A stretch of 33,043 nucleotides of DNA from a virus, in IMG/VR virus record IMGVR_UViG_3300044621_000501, positions 1-33,043 of that record. One strand, 5' to 3'. Position numbers and translations under genes: made by a program. Below the pieces are notes generated by a model. The model saw nothing but the letters and a program-made list of their open reading frames with translations. It had not been told where the DNA came from and did no database searches. Below, piece by piece: positions 24,618-30,281 of the stretch (positions are counted from its first letter, which is position 1; every line of letters begins with the position of its first letter).

Positions 24618-24836
24618 CTAGTTCTTTTTTTTGGCCTTAGCATCCTTCATAGCTTTTTTGGCTGCTTCATTGGCTTTAAGTTCGTTGAGACGCTGCTCAC
24701 TAGTACTTCCATTTCTAGATCTTATAGCTTCAGCAGCTGACTGACCGATCATCTGGTTAGGGCTTTTAGTTGTGGTTCCAGAAAGTCTATCAATATCTTT
24801 GTTTCTGAAAGAAATGCTGTTGTAGTCTGTTTTCAT
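24618..24836 (-). CDS. Small helical protein with a shared N-terminal signature
   Basis: The protein has 72 residues from ATG 24836 (MKTDYNSISFRNKDIDRLSG). The longer frame to 25028 reads through promoter and GC-rich palindromes and is not credible. The N-terminus matches that of the 256-residue protein at 19903-20673 (I-x-F-[KR]-N, RL-x-G-x-TT, then an Ala/Arg helix). The C-terminus is a Lys/Ala helix. It is the first gene of the leftward arm. Function unknown. Confidence 0.65.
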   Translation of the reverse strand: MKTDYNSISFRNKDIDRLSGTTTKSPNQMIGQSAAEAIRSRNGSTSEQRLNELKANEAAKKAMKDAKAKKKN

Positions 24837-24850
24837 GATCTTTTTTTCTA

Positions 24851-24858
24851 CAAATATA
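24851..24858 (-). promoter_or_regulatory. Bacteroidota-type -7 box starting the left arm
   Basis: TATATTTG on the minus strand lies 14 nt before ATG 24836 and is the first box of the leftward genes. No TTG -33 is seen. Confidence 0.55.
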
Positions 24859-24911
24859 CTAATTTTTAGATGTATGGAATTGTTGGGTAATATGGGGGAT
24901 TGACGCGAAGC

Positions 24912-24974
24912 CGGCCGAAAGGGAAACCGATCTGATTTCACCCCCGGGGGTCTACTTTTCAGACTTTTCGGCCG
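24912..24974. repeat. Nested GC-rich inverted repeats
   Basis: CGGCCGAAA (24912-24920) and TTTCGGCCG (24966-24974) are a perfect 9-bp inverted pair. Between them ACCCCCGGGGGT (24940-24951) is a perfect 12-bp palindrome. The flanking sequence is A/T-rich, so this stands out. It could be a transcription barrier between the arms, a protein site or part of a replication element. Confidence 0.55.
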
Positions 24975-25026
24975 AACTTTTTGGCTTTTCCAGTCGGGCT
25001 GTCGTTTGACGTCAATACCAATACGC

Positions 25027-25368
25027 ACGGCCTACAGACCGCGCTGCCGTTTGTCATGTCGTTCGCTAGGTATGTCTTATAATTTGCATTATGTTAAATA
25101 GAATGTACTTAAAACCAGTCGGCGCATCGGCCGTTCGGTCGGTCAATCGGTCGGCCGTTCGTTACGTTTGTCGGGTTGGTTGCAGGCCTGAAGAGAGGAG
25201 GTTATGCCTACCTACCAAAATAAATACCAAACCCATTTAACGTGCGTCCTGGAAACACACATTTAATAACTACCTATAAATCAACACTTTACATTCAATA
25301 GCAAACATGTCCTTATTTAGAATGAATATAAATTAGCATAAAAAGTGAAAAAAGTTGTCAAAGTATAG
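25027..25368. other. Intergenic stretch with a TCGG-rich repeat cluster
   Basis: I see no credible gene here. TCGGCCGTTCG occurs twice in direct orientation (25127-25137, 25151-25161), within about 60 bp rich in TCGG and CGGT (25117-25176). The rest is A/T-rich and leads into the early promoter. It may hold protein sites; nothing more can be supported. Confidence 0.45.
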
Positions 25369-25398
25369 TTGACAATCGAAATACTTGTCTTATATTTG
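25355..25398 (+). promoter_or_regulatory. Main early rightward promoter with operator-like repeat
   Basis: TTG (start of TTGACA, 25369-25374), a 19-bp spacer and TATATTTG (25391-25398) form a near-ideal Bacteroidota promoter. TTGTCAA (25355-25361) and TTGACAA (25369-25375) are inverted around a 7-bp gap and cover the -33 box, so a dimeric regulator could act here. The transcript start is expected near 25405. Confidence 0.82.
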
Positions 25399-25404
25399 TA
25401 TCAA

Positions 25405-25910
25405 GCAAACGAGCTAATAACAATTGAAATAAGACACTATATATCGGTGACCACTGACCAATGCTTAGTCCTCTGCAATGTGACAAGGTGAAAGTAATAA
25501 GTAGGGTGAGGCGGTGGTAATAAATTCCAAGCTAGTGTCTTTATAATAATAGCAAGCCTTTAGACGTACAAGCGACGAGCCATGTTGCTAAAGGTGACCG
25601 AAACGATAAAGCCTTACTAAGCCCCTTTCGAGGACACGGCCGCGGTAAGTCGGTTTAAAGTAGGTCTGCTAAATTGACATATTGGTAAGACTATAAACTA
25701 ACTAGGTGAGTCACACTAGGCCGATGCGGTAAGTATAAAGACTCCGCTACGTCGGGGCGATTGATACACTACTCAGGTGGTCAACGTCAACCTATCAGGC
25801 CAAAAGGCGGTACCTGATAGATTAAAAGAGGGCATGCAGTTTAACGTGGCATGCAAACACTAGGTGCAGTTAGAATGACTAATTAATGAGAGCGATACTC
25901 ACTGCACCAC
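25405..25910 (+). ncRNA. Large structured RNA or long structured 5' leader (new class candidate)
   Basis: About 500 nt between the early promoter and the first gene hold no credible frame but many strong complementary segments. They are 25431-25439 with 25533-25541 (9 bp), 25450-25456 with 25512-25518, and 25557-25563 with 25588-25594 (7 bp). Further pairs are 25596-25600 with 25651-25655, 25613-25617 with 25645-25649, and 25702-25708 with 25712-25719 (one bulge). The last are 25721-25729 with 25744-25755 (internal loop), 25792-25799 with 25813-25820 (8 bp), 25832-25837 with 25849-25854, and 25863-25870 with 25901-25908 (8 bp). GGTAAG recurs three times. No terminator follows, so it may be a leader of the early operon. 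It shows no tmRNA or RNase P marks that I know. Confidence 0.62.
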
Positions 25911-25932
25911 AAACCAATAACACAAAAACAAC

Positions 25933-26043
25933 ATGGAAACTAGAGTAATCAGAATCGAAGGCCGTTACGAAATCATCGGTTTCTTCCAAGAAGGCGTGCT
26001 AATCAAGACACGCAAATTATTAATCCCTTTTAGATACAGATAA
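25933..26043 (+). CDS. First early gene, 36-residue basic peptide
   Basis: The peptide begins METRVIRIEGRYEIIGFFQE and ends in a basic tail. It starts 22 nt after the last helix of the structured leader. Its TAA overlaps the next ATG (TAATG). Small first genes of phage early operons often act on the host, but nothing in this sequence shows a function. Confidence 0.55.
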   Translation: METRVIRIEGRYEIIGFFQEGVLIKTRKLLIPFRYR

Positions 26044-26186
26044 TGAACGAGAGAATCAACATGAAGCAATCATTGATAGATGCAATGGTTTCTTACGAAA
26101 TAATGAAAGGTAGAACCAATATTTCAAAACAAACAATGGCCAACTTCGGCTTATTTGCTAACCAATTAACACACCCAAAACAATGA
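26043..26186 (+). CDS. Early small protein (47 residues)
   Basis: The peptide begins MNERINMKQSLIDAMVSYEI and is polar and probably helical. It is coupled on both sides (TAATG before, ATGA after). Function unknown. Confidence 0.55.
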   Translation: MNERINMKQSLIDAMVSYEIMKGRTNISKQTMANFGLFANQLTHPKQ

Positions 26187-26383
26187 CAACACTACAAACA
26201 TTCAAAGCTATCATCAACGGGACGTTGGTGGTAGTTGACCAATTGAAAGGCGACAACGGACGCCAAGACATCCGCTACAAATTACACCGAACCGAGTACA
26301 CCAACAATGGTTGGGTGATTGTTTACGAAGAGACAACGTTGCATTCAGATGACTATTGGAAATTAAACCCTCAAACAATATGA
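26183..26383 (+). CDS. Early small protein (66 residues)
   Basis: The protein begins MTTLQTFKAIINGTLVVVDQ and is beta-rich with a WVIVYEETTLH segment. It overlaps its neighbours by 4 bp on each side (ATGA). Function unknown. Confidence 0.6.
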   Translation: MTTLQTFKAIINGTLVVVDQLKGDNGRQDIRYKLHRTEYTNNGWVIVYEETTLHSDDYWKLNPQTI

Positions 26384-26502
26384 AAGCTTTATTAATCATC
26401 GCAAAGGCCATCCAAATATGTATGGCAAGTTCAGTAGGCATTGCAATCGCATTCGCCTTGTACAAAGTAGTAACAAACCAAGTAGGAGGCATGTCGATAT
26501 GA
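26380..26502 (+). CDS. Early single-span membrane peptide (40 residues)
   Basis: The peptide begins MKALLIIAKAIQICMASSVG and has one hydrophobic span covering residues 3-28. It overlaps the genes on both sides by 4 bp. It could sit in the inner membrane; function unknown. Confidence 0.55.
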   Translation: MKALLIIAKAIQICMASSVGIAIAFALYKVVTNQVGGMSI

Positions 26503-26648
26503 AAGTCAAAATCAAATTCCTAAACAGATGGTGTCAAGTCATCTATGTTGACAAAACGTTTGTTGACAAAAATCATTTTAATAACTACCTAAACTTCATG
26601 TTCATCGAGTATGGTTACTCGATGGATGAGGTTTGGAATAACAACTAG
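26499..26648 (+). CDS. Early small protein (49 residues)
   Basis: I use ATG 26499 (MKVKIKFLNRWCQVIYVDKT) because of its ATGA overlap; the frame is open further upstream but overlaps the membrane peptide. It is rich in Asn, Phe and Tyr. Function unknown. Confidence 0.55.
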   Translation: MKVKIKFLNRWCQVIYVDKTFVDKNHFNNYLNFMFIEYGYSMDEVWNNN

Positions 26649-26653
26649 AAACC

Positions 26654-26869
26654 ATGATAAAATTTGCAGTCCACCACGTGTTCGATTGTTTAGACTACAA
26701 CGAGCATTTTTATTTCCAGTCATTCGGAGAGGCGTTTGACCTATTCACTGAAATCAAAGAAGCCATCCAAACGCACAGAACAATAGTAGAGACGTACACC
26801 GACTCAACTGATGAGTTCTACGTGCACTTAGACGACGGCCTAGAAAAAGTATACATCCAAACAATTTAA
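26654..26869 (+). CDS. Early acidic protein (71 residues)
   Basis: The protein begins MIKFAVHHVFDCLDYNEHFY and is acidic with Phe and Tyr and an alpha/beta pattern. It starts 5 bp after the previous gene. Small acidic early proteins can mimic DNA or inhibit host enzymes, but there is no motif here to say so. Confidence 0.57.
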   Translation: MIKFAVHHVFDCLDYNEHFYFQSFGEAFDLFTEIKEAIQTHRTIVETYTDSTDEFYVHLDDGLEKVYIQTI

Positions 26870-26871
26870 CT

Positions 26872-27024
26872 ATGAAAGAGAGATTAGAATATTTAAGACA
26901 AGAGCTTAGAGCAGAGACAATAAGCCTGGGTGAATTAATTGAACTACAAAGCTTGGCTGAGTTCATCGAAAAAGATGACGTAGAATTATTAGAAGCGGCC
27001 GGAGTCGAAGAATTTAAAAAATAG
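26872..27024 (+). CDS. Early acidic helical protein (50 residues)
   Basis: The protein begins MKERLEYLRQELRAETISLG and is one or two Glu/Leu helices that could pair as a coiled coil. It begins 2 bp after the previous stop. Function unknown. Confidence 0.57.
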   Translation: MKERLEYLRQELRAETISLGELIELQSLAEFIEKDDVELLEAAGVEEFKK

Positions 27025-27029
27025 AAATC

Positions 27030-27131
27030 ATGAACATACCACAAGGCCACGAACTAGTTGGCCACCTGACAGCAAACATGTATCTCATTCGATGCATAAG
27101 TACTAACGCAATTTTTATTATACAGCTATGA
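27030..27131 (+). CDS. Possible early peptide (33 residues)
   Basis: The peptide begins MNIPQGHELVGHLTANMYLI. It is very short, but its stop overlaps the next start (ATGA) and it fills the gap between two genes. Function unknown. Confidence 0.4.
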   Translation: MNIPQGHELVGHLTANMYLIRCISTNAIFIIQL

Positions 27132-27277
27132 TAAAGCTATCCAACCGAGAAACCCTCATTGTGAGCGGTCGTCAGTTCGTCCTAACGGGAGAATACAAAG
27201 TAATCGGCAATGTAACTGAAACCACAATTGCAGTTCAGTGCCCAATGTCTAACCAAGTATTTATAATTAAGTCATGA
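27128..27277 (+). CDS. Early small protein (49 residues)
   Basis: The protein begins MIKLSNRETLIVSGRQFVLT and is all beta by pattern. It has ATGA overlaps at both ends. Function unknown. Confidence 0.52.
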   Translation: MIKLSNRETLIVSGRQFVLTGEYKVIGNVTETTIAVQCPMSNQVFIIKS

Positions 27278-27543
27278 GAATTGAAATAACCAACCAATAC
27301 GGATTTGCGCACTATTGGACGCTAGTCTATCGAAACAAGTCATACTACCTAGGCCAAGACGTAAAGTTTTGCAATCGCGTTCTCAATATGCTACCACGAG
27401 AGGTCGTCCAAGCAATCGGAGACAACGACCTATCAAAAGAAAAGACCAACAAAGCGCTCGCTAGGTTTATTGTTCAGACCTTAAAGTCTGAATACTCGAT
27501 CAACTTTAAAAATTTACAGCCATGGGAACTTTGTGCCGAATGA
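27274..27543 (+). CDS. Early protein (89 residues)
   Basis: The protein begins MRIEITNQYGFAHYWTLVYR, with a beta N-terminus and a helical middle (EKTNKALARFIVQTLKSEY). It overlaps the neighbours by 4 bp on each side. Function unknown. Confidence 0.6.
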   Translation: MRIEITNQYGFAHYWTLVYRNKSYYLGQDVKFCNRVLNMLPREVVQAIGDNDLSKEKTNKALARFIVQTLKSEYSINFKNLQPWELCAE

Positions 27544-27668
27544 AAGATTGGATTGCCGATGTCACAATCATCAATGGCTTCTACGCCACGCAATGCAGTC
27601 AATACACTAATCGTTTAACGCTACGAGAGCTCGTAGCATATTACTTTAAAGAATATGTACACAATTGA
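27540..27668 (+). CDS. Early small protein (42 residues)
   Basis: The protein begins MKDWIADVTIINGFYATQCS and ends in a helix (TLRELVAYYFKEYVHN). It overlaps the previous gene by 4 bp and the iteron-bearing frame by 14 bp. Function unknown. Confidence 0.5.
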   Translation: MKDWIADVTIINGFYATQCSQYTNRLTLRELVAYYFKEYVHN

Positions 27669-27813
27669 CCAACTTTCAATCTTAGCAGGCTTACAGCCAG
27701 CCAATATGACGAAATCGTCTTCCAATATGACGAAAAACACCCCAAATATGACGAAAAAACGTCCTAATATGACGAAAAAAAAAGCTAAATGCTTGACTAT
27801 CAAGCATGAATGA
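27655..27813 (+). CDS. Possible peptide encoded across the iterons (52 residues)
   Basis: The peptide begins MYTIDQLSILAGLQPA and then repeats NMTK four times with 7-residue spacing, which is the direct translation of 21-bp-spaced ATGACGAAA iterons. It ends in a basic tail (KKKAKCLTIKHE). It has a plausible start overlapping the previous gene. It may be real, with DNA repeats dictating the protein repeats, or the frame may be only a by-product of the iterons. Confidence 0.35.
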   Translation: MYTIDQLSILAGLQPANMTKSSSNMTKNTPNMTKKRPNMTKKKAKCLTIKHE

Positions 27814-28046
27814 CAATATGACGACTTTTTACCCCTATAGGGGAAAAATACTTATATGTATTTTATCATATTATTATATATATAATATATATACTCTTTT
27901 TTTTATTTTTTATATAAGAGACTAAAAGTCGTCATTTCGTCATAAAACAAAGCCCATTAAAGGATACAGAAAATAATTTCGTCATAATCAACAGAAATTT
28001 CGTCATATTGTTAATAAAGTCGTCATAAAAAACTTCATTTCGTCAT
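27706..28046. repeat. Inverted iteron arrays around an AT core: replication-origin candidate
   Basis: Forward copies of ATGACGA(AA) start at 27706, 27727, 27748, 27769 and 27818, mostly 21 bp apart. Reverse copies of (TT)TCGTCAT end at 27935, 27943, 27985, 28006, 28026 and 28046, mostly 20-21 or 42 bp apart. Between them lies an almost pure A/T stretch (27844-27918). The palindrome CCCCTATAGGGG stands at its left edge (27832-27843). Face-to-face helically phased binding sites flanking an easily melted core is the layout of an iteron origin. A partition or regulatory site is the alternative. Confidence 0.75.
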
Positions 28047-28109
28047 GCTTTTCGGGTAATTTTACAAAAAACACAAAAAGTGTTTGTATATAAAATAACC
28101 CCTTTAAAT

Positions 28110-28433
28110 ATGACAAAGACAAAGTACAGACAACTGCTCAACCAATCAATCAGAGCAAAACGATGGAACGAAAACTCGACTGTCCGACAACTAGTCTGCA
28201 TGCCTCGAGAGAAATTCCGCATGTATCTCGAATCCCAGTTCACCGACGAAATGACATGGGACAACTTCGGCACCTATTGGTACCTTAAATTCCGCACACC
28301 GCTCAAGACGGCAAAGGATGAATACCAACTCATCACATTGTTTCACTATTCTAATATCTATCCACATGAAATTATTCGAGCTAAAGAAAATCCAGTCAGA
28401 CTTCCCAACCGAGAAGATAACAACATCAAATGA
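28110..28433 (+). CDS. HNH-like protein lacking the catalytic motif
   Basis: The protein has 107 residues from ATG 28110; a GTG at 28080 would add ten. The segment MYLESQFTDEMTWDNFGTYW and then LITLFHYSNIYP and AKENPVR follow the layout of phage HNH nucleases of the W-x-IDH-x-x-P type, in which such blocks flank the active site. Here the expected HIDH is replaced by YLKF (about 58-61). Cutting activity is therefore unlikely, while DNA binding may remain. It is the first gene after the iteron array, so an origin-linked role is possible. It overlaps radC by 68 bp. Confidence 0.6.
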   Translation: MTKTKYRQLLNQSIRAKRWNENSTVRQLVCMPREKFRMYLESQFTDEMTWDNFGTYWYLKFRTPLKTAKDEYQLITLFHYSNIYPHEIIRAKENPVRLPNREDNNIK

Positions 28434-28794
28434 AGCACAACAATTCATCCGTCAATTTTACGGAGATGACATCGAGGTATTCGAGAGCGCGTTCATTTTA
28501 TTACTCAATCGGCAAAACAAAACAATCGGCTATGCCAAGATAAGCCAAGGCGGTGTTGCAGGAACATATGTTGACTCAAAGATAGTCGCGAAGTATGCTG
28601 TTGACAGCCTATCGAGCGGTGTAATCTTTTGTCACAATCATCCTTCTGGAAACCCTGACCCATCCCCTGAGGACATTGCCCTCAGTAAAAAACTAAAGAA
28701 AGGTCTTAAATTGCTAGACATCAATTTATTAGACAGCATTATATTAACCCCAACTTCAGCTTACACATCATTAGCTGACCTAGGACAAATCTAA
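28366..28794 (+). CDS. radC: RadC-like JAB/MPN domain protein
   Basis: The protein has 142 residues from ATG 28366; an ATG at 28318 would add 16 but deepen the overlap. The metal motif HNHPSGNPDPSPED gives H90, H92, S100 and D103, the JAMM pattern of the RadC family. The N-terminal helix-hairpin-helix of long bacterial RadC is absent, as in plasmid and phage versions. The biochemical role of RadC is unsettled; this family travels with mobile elements and replication or restriction genes. It overlaps the HNH-like gene. Confidence 0.88.
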   Translation: MKLFELKKIQSDFPTEKITTSNEAQQFIRQFYGDDIEVFESAFILLLNRQNKTIGYAKISQGGVAGTYVDSKIVAKYAVDSLSSGVIFCHNHPSGNPDPSPEDIALSKKLKKGLKLLDINLLDSIILTPTSAYTSLADLGQI

Positions 28795-28799
28795 ACATC

Positions 28800-29363
28800 A
28801 TGAACGCAGTAATCCAATCCTTCCTTGAAGGCAAAAAGAAAAAACAAGGTAACGGCCAAACGGACGGCCGCTCGCTTTACCTATTCGGAAACCTCATCGC
28901 CGAACACAAACCAGACGGCCTCTATGTCACCAATGCCGGATGGCCGACTAGGACAACCAACAAATGGTTGAATACACTTCCGAACGTAAGTGTATACATG
29001 CACAAGAAAAAACCAATCCTAAACGGCAACCAATGGGACGGCGAAATGACAAGAGTCAACGAAAACCCACAGCCGGATGCCCCGCATGTCGGCATGTGCT
29101 TCGACGAGACCCAAGAGTACGTCCGCTTAGATGGTTGGAGGGGCTATGCCAAACCAAAGTATTCAGTTCACTGCGAGCCTGACACCGGTGGATGGGACGA
29201 CAGCCCATACCCGAATGCTGAGCGCAACATCAAGGCCAAAGTTGCTGAGCTCAAGGCCAAAAAGATACCATGCAAGGTTGTCACTTTAGAAACGAGTAAC
29301 GTTTTCTGCGTCAACCATTATATTATTGTACCACCTAAATTTTACGACCAACATGATAACTAA
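28800..29363 (+). CDS. Conserved phage protein of unknown function
   Basis: This 187-residue protein begins MNAVIQSFLEGKKKKQGNGQ and has the segments LYLFGNLIAEHKPDGLYVTN and AGWPTRTTNKWLNTLPNV. These look like a conserved small domain, perhaps beta, seen in other phage genomes. There is an acidic middle and a basic C-terminal helix. It begins 5 bp after radC and overlaps the next gene by 11 bp. I know no activity for it. Confidence 0.67.
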   Translation: MNAVIQSFLEGKKKKQGNGQTDGRSLYLFGNLIAEHKPDGLYVTNAGWPTRTTNKWLNTLPNVSVYMHKKKPILNGNQWDGEMTRVNENPQPDAPHVGMCFDETQEYVRLDGWRGYAKPKYSVHCEPDTGGWDDSPYPNAERNIKAKVAELKAKKIPCKVVTLETSNVFCVNHYIIVPPKFYDQHDN

Positions 29364-29556
29364 GCACGACCTAGAGTACGTCGGCCATGAGTCCATGGCT
29401 GACTACTATGAAGCAATCGCTCAACACATCGAGCAGAACAATTTATCAACCGCCAACGACATGAAGTCCAAGCTAAGCCGCCAACAACTACGCGACTTCG
29501 AGGACTTCATCTTAGAGGCATATTACTATGAAAGCTATGACAATACGTTTCACTGA
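29353..29556 (+). CDS. Small acidic helical protein (67 residues)
   Basis: I take ATG 29353 (MITKHDLEYVGHESMADYYE); a start at 29326 would overlap the previous gene further. It is acidic and helical (SRQQLRDFEDFILEAYYYES). It overlaps both neighbours. Function unknown. Confidence 0.6.
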   Translation: MITKHDLEYVGHESMADYYEAIAQHIEQNNLSTANDMKSKLSRQQLRDFEDFILEAYYYESYDNTFH

Positions 29557-29662
29557 AAGTTGGCCGGCCGGTAGGACTATCGGCCTATCAATATCCCTGA
29601 GTTTGGATGACAGGGAGATACTCATCCATTTTTTATTACACGGAATAAGTATAAAGTTATGA
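29528..29662 (+). CDS. Small protein (44 residues)
   Basis: The peptide begins MKAMTIRFTESWPAGRTIGL and ends in a hydrophobic helix (REILIHFLLHGISIKL). It is coupled by ATGA to the next gene and overlaps the previous one by 29 bp. Function unknown. Confidence 0.45.
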   Translation: MKAMTIRFTESWPAGRTIGLSISLSLDDREILIHFLLHGISIKL

Positions 29663-29991
29663 TGAACAAAAGAATGCAGACCAAGTACATGACGGTCTTA
29701 GAGGACATGTATGTAAGAGACAGCTATACCTTAGCTGAGATCAGAGAAAAGCACCGAATCAGCCAATACTTTTTAATAGTGGTAAAGAAACTAGGCTATG
29801 TTAAGAAGATTGATGGCAAGAGGCAATACACTTGGAATAGCGGATCCCCAACCAGGCGACACCTCAATCGAATCAAGACTGAGTTGATGACCATTCAGTT
29901 GAAGAAGGTATCCAAGCGCCAGCCAAAGGCAGAGCCGCCAAGGAAGACTATTGTTAAACTATTTTGGGGTCTTATCACCTATGAAAAGTAA
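29659..29991 (+). CDS. Putative helix-turn-helix DNA-binding protein
   Basis: This 110-residue protein begins MMNKRMQTKYMTVLEDMYVR. Residues about 23-50 (TLAEIREKHRISQYFLIVVK) fit a helix-turn-helix with a following wing (YVKKIDGKRQYTW). The C-terminus is very basic (KKVSKRQPKAEPPRK). It may bind DNA at the origin or regulate early genes. The evidence is pattern only. Confidence 0.55.
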   Translation: MMNKRMQTKYMTVLEDMYVRDSYTLAEIREKHRISQYFLIVVKKLGYVKKIDGKRQYTWNSGSPTRRHLNRIKTELMTIQLKKVSKRQPKAEPPRKTIVKLFWGLITYEK

Positions 29992-30142
29992 ATTCCACAT
30001 ATGCTATCACCTGAGTCCAATCCTCTGCTCAGGTGTAACCATCGAGGCATATAACGTTAAAGAGGCAATTAATAAATCTAAAATCCCTGAACATGAAATC
30101 ATCTATGTCGCCAACCTTAAAGCGGTACATCGTGACCTATGA
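29981..30142 (+). CDS. Small protein (53 residues)
   Basis: The protein has 53 residues from ATG 29981 (MKSKFHICYHLSPILCSGVT), which overlaps the preceding stop by 11 bp. Its C-terminal half (EAINKSKIPEHEIIYVANLK) suggests a small alpha/beta fold. Function unknown. Confidence 0.5.
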   Translation: MKSKFHICYHLSPILCSGVTIEAYNVKEAINKSKIPEHEIIYVANLKAVHRDL

Positions 30143-30281
30143 CAACGGCAAGTCACTAAAGCTATTCGCTACCAATCCAATGACAGCCCTATCACTTGGT
30201 CTAATTGTCAGTGATCAGATCGTCACCGACATCACCAAGGCTGTTGTACAGATCAAAATCGAGAAGCCATGCTTAAACTAG
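30093..30281 (+). CDS. Small protein (62 residues)
   Basis: The protein begins MKSSMSPTLKRYIVTYDNGK; the ATG at 30105 is an alternative start. It shares a 50-bp overlap with the previous gene. The RYIVTYDNGKSLKL then ATNPMTALSLG pattern fits a small alpha/beta protein, seen here right after a similar gene. Function unknown. Confidence 0.5.
   Translation: MKSSMSPTLKRYIVTYDNGKSLKLFATNPMTALSLGLIVSDQIVTDITKAVVQIKIEKPCLN

Noticed and set aside
24837-25028. Extension of the 72-residue gene to a start at 25028
   Set aside because: It would run through the -7 box and the GC palindromes and encodes a Pro/Arg-rich segment unlike its neighbours.
25863-25908. tRNA-like element (8-bp outer stem followed by CA)
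   Set aside because: The 46-nt length is too short, and there is no anticodon arm or T-loop sequence.
25405-25910. tmRNA, RNase P RNA or group I intron
   Set aside because: I see no tmRNA tag frame or tRNA-like end, no RNase P conserved blocks, and no interrupted gene on the two sides.
26214-26492. Minus-strand frame across the early genes
   Set aside because: It is opposite three coupled plus-strand genes and lacks any promoter or partner gene.
27703-27777. Repeats that might be a CRISPR array
   Set aside because: Units are only about 9-12 bp, are spaced 21 bp apart and turn round on the far side of the A/T core, so they are iterons and not repeat-spacer units. No cas genes are present.
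27621-27803. Minus-strand frame rich in FVIL
   Set aside because: It is the reverse translation of the same iterons and has no upstream signal.
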